The position numbers and the translations under genes are program-made. Under the pieces are notes generated by a model. It ran no database searches, was not told where the DNA came from, and saw only the letters and a program-made list of their open reading frames with translations. Positions 1-7,876 of a stretch of DNA of 64,000 nucleotides are shown here, one piece after another (position 1 is the stretch's first letter; the number at the start of each line of letters is the position of its first letter). Origin of the DNA: Kineosporia babensis (GTDB lineage Bacteria; Actinomycetota; Actinomycetes; Actinomycetales; Kineosporiaceae); NCBI RefSeq assembly GCF_021129305.1, contig NZ_JAJOMB010000013.1, positions 62,001-126,000 on the forward strand. Direction: 5' to 3'.

Positions 1-431
1 AGAACGTGATCGCCCTGGCCGTGGGCATGGTCGAGGGGATGGGCCTGGGTGACAACTCGAAGGCCTCGATCATCACCCGCGGCCTGGCCGAGATCACCCG
101 GCTGGGGGTGTCTCTCGGGGCCGAGCCGGCCACCTTCGCCGGGCTGGCGGGGATGGGCGACCTGGTCGCCACCTGCGCTTCTCCGCTCTCGCGGAACCGC
201 ACCTTCGGGGTGCACCTGGGACAGGGGATGAGCGTGGACGAGACCGTCGCGATCACCAACCAGACCGCCGAAGGGGTCAAGAGCGCGGGGGCGATCCTCG
301 GCCTGGCCAAGGCGCACGGGGTGGACATGCCGATCGCCGAGGCGGTCACCGGAGTGGTCTCCGGCGAGCTGCCGCTCTCGGAGCTGGCGCAGAGCCTGCT
401 GTCTCGTCGTCGTAAGTCCGAGTTCGCCTGA
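1..431 (+). CDS. gpsA: Glycerol-3-phosphate dehydrogenase [NAD(P)+], C-terminal part (5' end outside window)
   Basis: The enzyme makes sn-glycerol 3-phosphate from dihydroxyacetone phosphate in the cytoplasm for phospholipid synthesis. Only the last 143 codons lie in the window, and the frame is open to base 3. The visible part starts in the conserved N-V-I-A segment and holds the substrate-binding helix with GLGDNSKA followed by ITRGLAEITRLG. It continues with GLAGMGDLVATC and SRNRTFG, all hallmarks of the GpsA C-terminal domain. The stop is followed by a strong hairpin shared with the convergent PLP enzyme. The gpsA-ddl neighbourhood is usual in actinobacteria. Identification is secure; the N-terminal Rossmann domain is not visible here. 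Confidence 0.95.
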   Translation, partial: NVIALAVGMVEGMGLGDNSKASIITRGLAEITRLGVSLGAEPATFAGLAGMGDLVATCASPLSRNRTFGVHLGQGMSVDETVAITNQTAEGVKSAGAILGLAKAHGVDMPIAEAVTGVVSGELPLSELAQSLLSRRRKSEFA

Positions 432-454
432 GGCGCGTTCACCGACCGACCCGG

Positions 455-491
455 CCGCCCCGTCCCTAGTTCAAATTAGGGGACGGGGTGG
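455..491. terminator. Bidirectional hairpin terminator between gpsA and the PLP enzyme
   Basis: Arms CCGCCCCGTCCCTA and TAGGGGACGGGGTGG pair around an AT-rich loop (gttcaaat), with one bulge. A T-rich stretch (ctggtttt) follows on the + strand. The hairpin sits between two convergent stop codons, so it can serve both genes. Confidence 0.75.
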
Positions 492-524
492 CTGGTTTTG
501 GTGCCTCGGTAGGAGGAGCGCTCG

Positions 525-1679
525 TCAGGAGGCAGATTCCAGGGCCTGGAGCAGATCGGCCCACAGGTCCTCGACGTCTTCGATACCGGTGGAGAGCCGG
601 ATCAGCGTCTCCGGCACCAGAGTGGACTCCCCTCCGTGCCGGCGCCGCCGCTCCAGGGACGACTCCACCCCTCCGAGGCTGGTGGTGTGCACCCACAGCT
701 GTGTGGCGGCGCAGACTTTTTCCGTCGCCTCCGCATTCCCGTCCAGCTCGAACGAAAGCATGGCGCCGAAGCCGCGCATCTGCCGCTTGGCCAGTTCGTG
801 GCCGGGGTGCGAGGTCAGCCCGGGGTAGCGCACCTGGGTGACAGAGGGGTGATCGCTCAGCCGGCGGGCCAGTTCGGCCGCGTTAGCGCTCGCCCGATCC
901 ACCCGAAGAGCCAGCGTGCGCAGCCCACGCAGCGCCAGCCAGGCCTCCATCGGGCCCGGAATCGCCCCGTTGATCGTGCGATGCCCGTGCAGGCGGGTCA
1001 AAAGACCGTCCGGGTCGCCGGTCTGCGCCACCACGATGCCGAGCAGGACGTCGGAGTGCCCGCTGAGGTACTTCGTCGCCGAATGCACCACCAGGTGTGC
1101 GCCCAGTGACAACGGTTGCTGCAGAAGGGGGGTGGCGAACGTGTTGTCGACCGCGCTCAGCACACCCTTCTCCCGAGCCGCGGCGATGATCGTGGCCAGG
1201 TCGCTCACGTCCATCATCGGGTTGGTCGGGCTCTCCAGGATCACCAGATCGGCGCCCTCCAGGGCCTGGATCACGACCTCCGTGTCGGCCGCCGGCACCG
1301 CTCGCACACTGAGTCGTCCGGCTGCGGCGAGTTCGGCCGACAGCTGCGCGGTTCCGGAGTAGGGCACGTCCGGGATCACCACTGTGCCACCCAGCGGCAC
1401 CAGGTTGAGCACGGCCGAGATCGCCGCCATCCCCGAGCCGAACGACAGCGCCGCGCCACCCTCCAGGGCGCCCACCGCGTCCTCCAGCGCCGTCCAGGTC
1501 GGGTTGCCCCAGCGGCCGTACCCCAGATCACCCGGCTGATGGGCGAAGTCGGAGGCGGTGTACGTAGAGGTCAGCACCACCGGGACGTTCATCGGCTGGT
1601 TCGCCGCGGCCGGCGGGCGGCCCGCGGTGACCGCCACGGTGGCCAGAGCCTGCCCGGCCCGGGAGATGTCGTCGCTCAT
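525..1679 (-). CDS. Cys/Met metabolism PLP-dependent enzyme (cystathionine gamma-synthase/lyase type)
   Basis: 384 residues, the usual length for this family of fold-type I PLP enzymes that make or cleave cystathionine or related thioethers. Visible landmarks are the substrate-entry stretch VVLTSTYTASDF near residue 35, FGSGMAAISAVL, the PLP aspartate region SAVDNTFATPLLQQP, and the Schiff-base lysine in VHSATKYLSGHSD. The C-terminus has the conserved GGVESSLE and RLSTGIED motifs. The ATG at 1677-1679 is chosen because homology begins at MSDDISRAGQ; a longer open frame runs back into ddl on the other strand. Gamma-synthase, gamma-lyase and methionine gamma-lyase cannot be told apart by eye. 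It is divergent from ddl with a spacer of about 80 bp. Confidence 0.88.
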   Translation of the reverse strand: MSDDISRAGQALATVAVTAGRPPAAANQPMNVPVVLTSTYTASDFAHQPGDLGYGRWGNPTWTALEDAVGALEGGAALSFGSGMAAISAVLNLVPLGGTVVIPDVPYSGTAQLSAELAAAGRLSVRAVPAADTEVVIQALEGADLVILESPTNPMMDVSDLATIIAAAREKGVLSAVDNTFATPLLQQPLSLGAHLVVHSATKYLSGHSDVLLGIVVAQTGDPDGLLTRLHGHRTINGAIPGPMEAWLALRGLRTLALRVDRASANAAELARRLSDHPSVTQVRYPGLTSHPGHELAKRQMRGFGAMLSFELDGNAEATEKVCAATQLWVHTTSLGGVESSLERRRRHGGESTLVPETLIRLSTGIEDVEDLWADLLQALESAS

Positions 1680-1758
1680 GCGCACAGAGTAGGTGCGGTA
1701 CGGGTGCAGGGGTTCACCGGGATCGGGGGTGGCTGCGGGAACGGTACTCTCGCCGGTC

Positions 1759-2910
1759 ATGGACGCTATCCAGTCCGTGGATGCCACGGAAGCCAGCGCG
1801 ACCCCGGCCCGCAAGAGGCGGGTGGCAGTGCTGTTCGGCGGGCGCTCGAGCGAGCACGCGGTCAGCTGCGCCACCGCCTCGTCGGTGCTCAGCGCCATCG
1901 ACCGCGACGCCTACGAGGTGATCCCGATCGGCGTGACCCGCACCGGTCGCTGGGTTCTCGCCGCCGACGACCCGCAGCGCTGGGCGATCAGCGCCGGGGT
2001 GCTGCCCGAGGTCAAGGACGGCGACGGGCCCGGCGTGATCGCCCCGGTGCAGACCGGGGACCACTCGCTGCAGGTGCTCGAGCCCGGCCAGGTGCCGCAG
2101 GAGCTCGGCCAGGTCGACGTCGTGTTCCCGCTGCTGCACGGCCCGTTCGGCGAGGACGGCACGCTGCAGGGCCTGCTCGAGCTGACCGACGTGCGCTACG
2201 TCGGGGCCGGGGTGCTGGCCTCCGCGGCGAGCATGGACAAGGCCGTGATGAAGGTCATGCTGAAGGGCGCGGGCCTGCCGGTCGGGGAGTACCTGGTGGT
2301 GCGGCCCGGGCAGTGGCAGCGCGAGCCCGACGCGGTGCGCGACGACGTGGAAGAGCTCGGCTGGCCGGTGTTCGTGAAGCCGGCCCGGGCCGGTTCCAGC
2401 GTGGGCATCACCAAGGTCGACGGCCCGGACGAGCTGGACGCCGCGATCACCGAGGCGCTGCGGCACGACCGCAAGCTGGTGATCGAGGCCGCCGTGGTGG
2501 GCCGCGAGATCGAGTGCGCGGTGCTGCAGGCGGCCGACGGCAGCTGCGCCACCAGCCTGCCCGGCGAGATCGAGTTCGTCGGTGAGCACACGTTCTACGA
2601 CTTCGAGGCCAAGTACCTGGACGGCACCACCAAGCTGTCCTGCCCGGCCGACCTGCCGGCCGAGGTGATCGCCCGGGTGCGCGAGCTGTCGGTGCGCACC
2701 TTCGAGGCGATGAACTGCGAGGGCCTGGCCCGGGTGGACTTCTTCGTGCTGCCCGACGGCTCGGTGGTGGTCAACGAGATCAACACCATGCCGGGCTTCA
2801 CCAGCTCCTCGATGTACCCGCGGATGTGGGCGGCCACCGGTCTGGAGTACCCGGAGCTGATCGACCGGCTGATCAAGACGGCGCTGGCGCGGCCCACCGG
2901 GCTGCGCTGA
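1759..2910 (+). CDS. ddl: D-alanine--D-alanine ligase
   Basis: Joins two D-alanines with ATP to make the dipeptide that caps peptidoglycan precursors (cytoplasmic). 383 residues. The N-terminal domain has VAVLFGGRSSEHAVS, and the ATP-grasp core has FPLLHGPFGEDGTLQGLLE, PVFVKPARAGSSVGI and the metal-binding VVNEINTMPGFT near the end. The ATG at 1759 is preferred because upstream in-frame codons are not family-like and would run into the divergent gene. An N-terminal extension of about 25 residues precedes the conserved RRVAVLFGG strand. Assignment is firm. The gene is followed by two strong hairpins. Confidence 0.95.
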   Translation: MDAIQSVDATEASATPARKRRVAVLFGGRSSEHAVSCATASSVLSAIDRDAYEVIPIGVTRTGRWVLAADDPQRWAISAGVLPEVKDGDGPGVIAPVQTGDHSLQVLEPGQVPQELGQVDVVFPLLHGPFGEDGTLQGLLELTDVRYVGAGVLASAASMDKAVMKVMLKGAGLPVGEYLVVRPGQWQREPDAVRDDVEELGWPVFVKPARAGSSVGITKVDGPDELDAAITEALRHDRKLVIEAAVVGREIECAVLQAADGSCATSLPGEIEFVGEHTFYDFEAKYLDGTTKLSCPADLPAEVIARVRELSVRTFEAMNCEGLARVDFFVLPDGSVVVNEINTMPGFTSSSMYPRMWAATGLEYPELIDRLIKTALARPTGLR

Positions 2911-2916
2911 GGTTTT

Positions 2917-2986
2917 CCGGTTCCGGCCGCTGAGCCGGAACCGGCAACGGCCGGTGACCAGAGACGTCCTCTGGTCACCGGCCGTT
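2917..2986. terminator. Double hairpin terminator between ddl and the DUF3515 gene
   Basis: Two consecutive perfect stems. The first pairs CCGGTTCCGGC with GCCGGAACCGG. The second pairs AACGGCCGGTGACCAGAG with its complement across a 4-5 nt loop. TGATCTTTT follows the second stem on the + strand. It separates convergent genes. Confidence 0.85.
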
Positions 2987-3003
2987 GATCTTTTGCCGTT
3001 GAG

Positions 3004-3564
3004 CTAGCTGGGGGAAGCGCTGGGGGCCGAGTCGGCGGCGTCGTAGCAACGCCGTTCGGTCTGCTCCAGAGGCGCTACGGCCTCGCTCAGATCGACCAGG
3101 GCGCCGGTGGCCTGGGTGCGCTCCACCGAGGTCGGCACCTGCACCTCTACGGCCGGGGTACGGCCGTAGGTCAGGAACCGGTAGTGCTCGGGCGTCTCGC
3201 TGAACACCCAGGCGACATCGTTGACGTCGATGCACGCGTCGGTGGTCGGGCCGGTCGGGGTGGCGCCACAGGCGAGGTAGATCGGCGGATCACCCCAGGT
3301 GGCCATGCCCACGCTGTCCTGCGCGGTACGGGAGCGGCCGAGCACGGTCTCGGGCAGCTGCTCGAGCAGATCGGCGCACTCGGCGCTCTTCGCCTCCTCG
3401 GTGAGGGTGAAGAACGCCTCGGCCGGCTCGTCCGCCGGGTCGTCGTCGTTGCCGCCGCAGGCCGTCAGGGCGAGCGCCGCGGCGAGGGCCACCGGGACAG
3501 CGATCAGGGCCCGGCGCCGAGGCCGGACCCTGATCTGCCCGCTGTCTCCAAGGACCTGGCGCAT
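3004..3564 (-). CDS. DUF3515 family lipoprotein
   Basis: 186 residues. A basic N-terminus (RVRPRRR) precedes a hydrophobic segment and the lipobox LTAC at about residue 36, so the mature protein is probably a membrane-anchored lipoprotein on the outer face. The central WGDPPIYLACG and the spaced cysteines are typical of DUF3515. The family has no assigned biochemical role, but it is regularly found beside thiL and an Lrp/AsnC-like gene in actinobacteria. It follows the AsnC-like gene by 4 nt and probably shares its transcript. The tail is Ser/Pro/Ala-rich. Confidence 0.85.
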   Translation of the reverse strand: MRQVLGDSGQIRVRPRRRALIAVPVALAAALALTACGGNDDDPADEPAEAFFTLTEEAKSAECADLLEQLPETVLGRSRTAQDSVGMATWGDPPIYLACGATPTGPTTDACIDVNDVAWVFSETPEHYRFLTYGRTPAVEVQVPTSVERTQATGALVDLSEAVAPLEQTERRCYDAADSAPSASPS

Positions 3565-3568
3565 CAGC

Positions 3569-3805
3569 TCACATCTTCACGACGGTGCAGGTGAGCGTGC
3601 GGGTGATGCCCTTCACGTCCTGGATCTTGGCGATCACGCCCTGGCCGAGCTCGTCGACGGAGGGGGCCTCGATCCGGGCGATGATGTCGTAGGGACCGGT
3701 GACGTCCTCGGCCAAGGTCACGCCCGGGATCTGCGCGATCTCGGTGACGATCGACGTCGACCGACCGACCTCGGTCTGGATCAAGATGTAAGCCTGCACC
3801 ACCAC
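3569..3805 (-). CDS. Stand-alone Lrp/AsnC ligand-binding (RAM) domain protein
   Basis: 78 residues matching only the C-terminal alpha-beta sandwich of Lrp/AsnC regulators: VVVQAYILIQTEVGRS, then GPYDIIARIEAPSVDEL, then VKGITRTLTCTVV. There is no helix-turn-helix, so it does not bind DNA as a classical Lrp and may bind amino acids or heterodimerise. The GTG at 3803-3805 is chosen because AGGAG lies 6 nt upstream and single-domain homologues start there; the open frame continues upstream without family resemblance. It is first in a likely operon with the DUF3515 lipoprotein and divergent from thiL. Confidence 0.85.
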   Translation of the reverse strand: MVVQAYILIQTEVGRSTSIVTEIAQIPGVTLAEDVTGPYDIIARIEAPSVDELGQGVIAKIQDVKGITRTLTCTVVKM

Positions 3806-3959
3806 GTGTTTCTCCTGTCCGAACTGCCTGAGGGTCTCCAGAGGCTCCACGGTGCGGGCCGACCCAGACATTGGGCCGTCACGCTACCGTGTCGAGGAGC
3901 AGACAGAGCAGTGGGTTGGCCGGAACTTGTTCACCGGCCGCCGAGGATTGGGGAAGCAA

Positions 3960-4985
3960 TTGGGGACGTCCGGGGACCTTCCGGATGGATTCGGCCCGAC
4001 GATCGGCACTCTCGGTGAGGACCCGCTCGTCGCCGGTGTGATCGAGCGCTATCCATCAGCACCCTGGCTCACGGTCGGCCCGGGCGATGACGCAGCAGTT
4101 CTAGACCTGTCCGGCAGCCGGGCCGGAGCGCTGATCGCCTGCACCGACACGATTGTCGAGGGTCAGGACTTCCGCCGGGACTGGTCGACAGCCCGTGACA
4201 TCGGTATCAAGGTCGCCGCTCAGAACTTCGCCGACGTCGCTGCGATGGGTGGCAGGCCTCACACCCTGCTGGTGAGTCTGACCACTCCCGCAGATGTCCC
4301 GGCTTCTTGGGCGCACGAGCTGGCGGACGGTCTGGCGGCGGAATGCTCCCGGGCCGGCGCGGTGGTGGCCGGGGGAGACGTTTCGGCCGGCACGGAGATT
4401 GTGATCGTCGGCACTGCGCTGGGTTCGCTGGCCACGCCCTCGGCGGTGCTGCGCTCAGGGGCCCGGCCTGGGGATGTGGTTGCGGTCACCCCTGGCAGCG
4501 GGCGTTCGGCTGCAGGCTGGGCGTTGCTGCGGGCCGGGCTGGTTTCTTCTGCTTTTGAAGGCTTGCTGAGTGAGCACCGGGCTCCCGTACCGCCTTATCC
4601 GGCCGGGGTAGAGGCTGCGCTGGCCGGGGCCACGGCCATGATCGACACCAGCGACGGCCTGGTCCGCGATGCCCTGCGGATCGCCACCGCTTCCTCGGCG
4701 GTGCTCGGCTCTTCAGTGGTGCTCGATCTGGACCCCGGCGCGCTTGCTGCCTCGGACGACCTGCTGCGTGCCGCTTCGGCTTTGGGCGTGGACGCCGCTG
4801 CGGCCGCCGAGTGGGTTCTGACCGGCGGCGAGGACCACTGCCTGCTCGCCTGCTTCCCTTCCCCTGCCGTTGTGCCGGCTGCGTTCCGGGTGATCGGTTC
4901 CGTGCTGGCTGGGGATTCTGGGGTTGGGGTCCGGCTCGGGGGTAAGCCGTTCGACGGCGAAGGTGGCTTCCGGCACTGGAGCTAG
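3960..4985 (+). CDS. thiL: Thiamine-monophosphate kinase
   Basis: Phosphorylates thiamine monophosphate to thiamine diphosphate, the cofactor used by the E1 subunits encoded further along. Motifs of the PurM-like fold are clear: TVGPGDDAAVLD, CTDTIVEGQDFRRDWS, QNFADVAAMGGRP, VVAGGDVSAG, MIDTSDGLVRD and WVLTGGEDHC. The start is uncertain. The TTG at 3960 has GGGGAAG upstream and gives 341 residues with a short extra N-terminus. A GTG at 3852 would add 36 residues of unlikely sequence and crowd the divergent AsnC-like promoter. Codon usage is somewhat looser (more T-ending codons) than in neighbours. Confidence 0.9.
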   Translation: MGTSGDLPDGFGPTIGTLGEDPLVAGVIERYPSAPWLTVGPGDDAAVLDLSGSRAGALIACTDTIVEGQDFRRDWSTARDIGIKVAAQNFADVAAMGGRPHTLLVSLTTPADVPASWAHELADGLAAECSRAGAVVAGGDVSAGTEIVIVGTALGSLATPSAVLRSGARPGDVVAVTPGSGRSAAGWALLRAGLVSSAFEGLLSEHRAPVPPYPAGVEAALAGATAMIDTSDGLVRDALRIATASSAVLGSSVVLDLDPGALAASDDLLRAASALGVDAAAAAEWVLTGGEDHCLLACFPSPAVVPAAFRVIGSVLAGDSGVGVRLGGKPFDGEGGFRHWS

Positions 4986-5042
4986 GGCTCGTGCTGCGCC
5001 TGGTGCTGGCCGGCCTAGGTCTCGATTGTCTGTGGCAAAACG

Positions 5043-5079
5043 ACGGCCGCCGGGGTCCCGAAGGAACCCCGGCGGCCGT
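5043..5079. terminator. Hairpin terminator between thiL and rpmB
   Basis: ACGGCCGCCGGGGTCC and GGAACCCCGGCGGCCGT form a 16-bp stem with a short cgaa-type loop. It sits between convergent stops and should serve both strands. Confidence 0.75.
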
Positions 5080-5094
5080 GAAGCCTGACTGGTG

Positions 5095-5280
5095 TCAGCG
5101 GCTGACCTTGCCCGCCTTCAGGCAGGAGGTGCACACGTTGATGCGCTGCGGCGTACCGCCGATGGTGGTGCGAACGCGCTGGATGTTCGGGTTCCAGCGA
5201 CGCTTCGTACGGCGGTGCGAGTGCGAGACGCTGAAGCCGAAGCCCGGTCCCTTCTGGCAGACGTCGCAGTTGGCGGCCAC
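5095..5280 (-). CDS. rpmB: 50S ribosomal protein L28
   Basis: 61 residues, normal length. It has the Cys pairs CDVC (near the N-terminus) and CTSC (near the C-terminus), the zinc-binding C+ form, and the basic core [14 protein letters not shown]. The GTG at 5278-5280 has CAGGAG upstream and gives the usual [11 protein letters not shown] start; the open frame extends further upstream but is not L28-like. It is divergent from the DAK2-recG cluster, whose leader shares the spacer. Confidence 0.95.
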   Translation of the reverse strand: MAANCDVCQKGPGFGFSVSHSHRRTKRRWNPNIQRVRTTIGGTPQRINVCTSCLKAGKVSR

Positions 5281-5578
5281 GGTGATCTCCTGAGTATCGA
5301 ACTGATGTCTTATGCGTGGGGCCGAATCTGCTGGCCCGGGTACGCCGGGGGCAGCCGCAGGCAGCGATGACCTAACACGCTCGAAGAAACAGACTAGCCG
5401 AACGGGAACCCCAGCCCAAACCGGAGCCCTCCGAGCCACCTCGCGTGAGTGACCAGGCCGGGCAGAATTGCCCCTGTCCGGGTGAACAGGGCATGAATGG
5501 CAGGTGTGGCCGGGCGGCGGATACTGTCCGGCGCAGGGATGGCCGCCGTACCGGTCGATCAGGTGAGGGAGGAATGCG
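5281..5578. other. Divergent spacer between rpmB and the DAK2 gene
   Basis: About 300 bp holding two divergent promoter regions. Small dyads are visible near 5461-5495 (GGGCA-gaat-TGCCC, and CCTG[T]...ACAGG). The GGAGGAAT just before 5579 is the ribosome binding site for the DAK2 gene. No convincing gene is present, and -10/-35 boxes cannot be assigned with confidence. Confidence 0.5.
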
Positions 5579-7849
5579 GTGCTGAGCGTTCTGGACCCGC
5601 CTGCGGCGCGGCGCTGGGCGATGGCTGCGCTGGCCGCTCTGGCCGACGCGCGCGAGGAGATCGACGCCCTCAACGTGTTCCCGGTGCCGGACGGAGACAC
5701 CGGGACCAACCTGTACCTGACCCTCGAGGCCGCCGTCGCCTCAGCCCAGACGCTTCCCCCAGACGCTCCGGTCGCTGCAGTGGCCGATGCCTTCGCCCGG
5801 GGAGCGCTGCTGGGGGCTCGGGGTAACTCGGGGGTCATCGGGGCCCAGTTGCTGCGGGGATGGGCCCAGGTGCTCGCCGAGAACACCGAGCTCACGGCGC
5901 AGACCGCGGTGGAATGCTTCCGGCGGGCCGACGAGCAGGCGTGGAAGGCGGTGCATCAGCCGGTCGAGGGCACGATCCTCTCGGTGAGCCGCGCCGCTGC
6001 CCAGGCCGCGCAGGCCGCCGCCGCGTCAGACTTCGGCGCTGACCTGGAGGCAGTGATCAGCGCCGCCGCCGAAGCCGCCCAGCTTGCATTGGCCTACACG
6101 CCGGTGCAGTTGCCCGCGCTCGCCGCCGCCGGGGTGGTGGACGCAGGGGGACGTGGGCTGGTCGTGCTGCTCGATGCCTTGGCCGAGGTGGTGCTGGCCG
6201 ATCACACGCATCACCGGCAGTACCGGCGTCGGCGTCGTCCGGCGAACCTCCCTGCGATGGATTTCGCGGCCTGCTACGGAATGAAGGCCGTGGCGCCGGC
6301 GACTCCCGCTGTGGGGGTGCCGGTGCTGGCTGGGGAGACGTGGGGCGGTGTGCGTAAGCCTGCGCAGCAGGGGTCTGTGGCTTCGGTGGTGGGGGATGCC
6401 GCCGGTGACCTGGGATATGGCCGTGCCGGAGAGGCTTCTGGGCAGAGGGCAGGGAGCCGTCGGGGTAGGCGCTCGGATGGTGCGTCGTCTGGCGACTCGG
6501 CGCGGTCAACTGAAGGCGCTGTCAGCGAGGCGCATTCGCGGACGGGTGATCTGGGTACGCGCGGCGGGCGGGAAGGTCTCCCGGAGAACGGTGAGCAGCC
6601 GTCGCGCGTGGACACACGGGCTCGGGCCGAGGACGTGGGGGGTCGAGGTGGATGGCCTGGGGAGGTCACGGGTTTGCCGACTGGGGAGGCAGGTTGGTTT
6701 CCCGGGCGTGCAGGTGGCGCAGGGGGAGATTTGGGTACCGGGCCAGAAGGCGTGGGGGTGGGGGCGGAGTTCAGGAGTGACGGCGGGACGGCGGCCGGGG
6801 AGGCAACGGCGTCGCTGGGAGGTGCGGTGGGAGCGTCCGTTGCTGGTTTCCCTGACCCCCATGCGAGGGCGACGGAGGCAGCGTCGGGGCCCACAGACGT
6901 CCATAAGCATGAAGGTTCTGGGCTTTACGAGGTGATGTTCCTGCTCGACACCGATCCGCAGCACGGTGACGAGCGGGTCGGTGCCCTGCGGGAACGGCTG
7001 GGAACGCTCGGTGACTCGCTGGTAGTGGTTGGTGGGCCTGACCTTTGGCAGGTCCATGTGCATGTGGCGGATGCCGGGGCGGCGGTGGAGCGCGCGATCG
7101 AGGCCGGGCGTCCGCATCAGATCCGGATCACGCATCTTGGCGGCTCGCAGGCCGAGTCGGCGCCCGCGCAGCCCGGGCACCGCACTCCTTCGACCGGGCT
7201 GGTGGCCTGCGCGGCCGGGCCCGGTCTTTCCGATCTGTTCGAGAGCACCGGGGCGGTGGTCGTGGCCGGTGGACCGGGACGTCGTCCGTCGACGGCCGCG
7301 ATCCTGGCCGCTATTCACCGGACTCAGGCCACCGAGGTCGCCGTGCTGCCCAACGATGCCGACACGCTCAGCGTGGCCCGGATCGCCGCGGCCTCGGCCC
7401 GGAGCGAGGGGATCCGGGTGACGGTCGTGCCCACCCGCGCCCAGGTGCAGGGGCTGGCCGCGGCGGCGGTGCACGATCCGGATCGGCGCTTCGACGATGA
7501 CGTGGTCTCGATGTCGGCGGCGGCCGGGGCGGCGCGCGACGGCGCCGTGACCGTGGCCGTCCGGAATGGACTCACCAGCGCGGGGGAGTGCAGGATCGGA
7601 GACGCGCTGGGCGTCCTCGACGGTGATTTCGTGGTGATCGGGTCCGGCCTCGAGACGGTTGCGATCGACGTGCTGCACCGGTTGCTGGCCTCCGGCGGGG
7701 AGCTGGTCACCATCGTTGTCGGTGCCGGCGGGCATGATTCCCTTGCGCGCACGGTTGCGGCGCACGCCCGCGGTCTCGGCCGGGGCCTGGAGGTGAACGT
7801 CGTGGACGGCGGTCAGCCCAGGTACCCGCTGCTGATCGGGGTGGAGTAG
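5579..7849 (+). CDS. DAK2 domain / FakA-like fatty acid kinase family protein with long internal insert
   Basis: 756 residues. The N-terminal DAK2 (DhaL-like) nucleotide-binding domain is clear: [19 protein letters not shown] binds Mg-ATP, and [18 protein letters not shown] is the second family motif. After about residue 443 the FakA-like middle domain ([27 protein letters not shown]) and the C-terminal DegV-like part follow. Characterised FakA proteins phosphorylate fatty acids bound to FakB partners; no fakB is in this window. Residues about 245-442 form a Gly/Arg/Glu-rich, probably disordered insert with looser third-codon-position usage. The GTG start has a good GGAGGAAT site. It is commonly placed directly before recG in actinobacteria, as here. 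Confidence 0.88.
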   Translation: MLSVLDPPAARRWAMAALAALADAREEIDALNVFPVPDGDTGTNLYLTLEAAVASAQTLPPDAPVAAVADAFARGALLGARGNSGVIGAQLLRGWAQVLAENTELTAQTAVECFRRADEQAWKAVHQPVEGTILSVSRAAAQAAQAAAASDFGADLEAVISAAAEAAQLALAYTPVQLPALAAAGVVDAGGRGLVVLLDALAEVVLADHTHHRQYRRRRRPANLPAMDFAACYGMKAVAPATPAVGVPVLAGETWGGVRKPAQQGSVASVVGDAAGDLGYGRAGEASGQRAGSRRGRRSDGASSGDSARSTEGAVSEAHSRTGDLGTRGGREGLPENGEQPSRVDTRARAEDVGGRGGWPGEVTGLPTGEAGWFPGRAGGAGGDLGTGPEGVGVGAEFRSDGGTAAGEATASLGGAVGASVAGFPDPHARATEAASGPTDVHKHEGSGLYEVMFLLDTDPQHGDERVGALRERLGTLGDSLVVVGGPDLWQVHVHVADAGAAVERAIEAGRPHQIRITHLGGSQAESAPAQPGHRTPSTGLVACAAGPGLSDLFESTGAVVVAGGPGRRPSTAAILAAIHRTQATEVAVLPNDADTLSVARIAAASARSEGIRVTVVPTRAQVQGLAAAAVHDPDRRFDDDVVSMSAAAGAARDGAVTVAVRNGLTSAGECRIGDALGVLDGDFVVIGSGLETVAIDVLHRLLASGGELVTIVVGAGGHDSLARTVAAHARGLGRGLEVNVVDGGQPRYPLLIGVE

Positions 7850-7876
7850 ACAGACGCGGACAGGGGTGAGTGCTCG

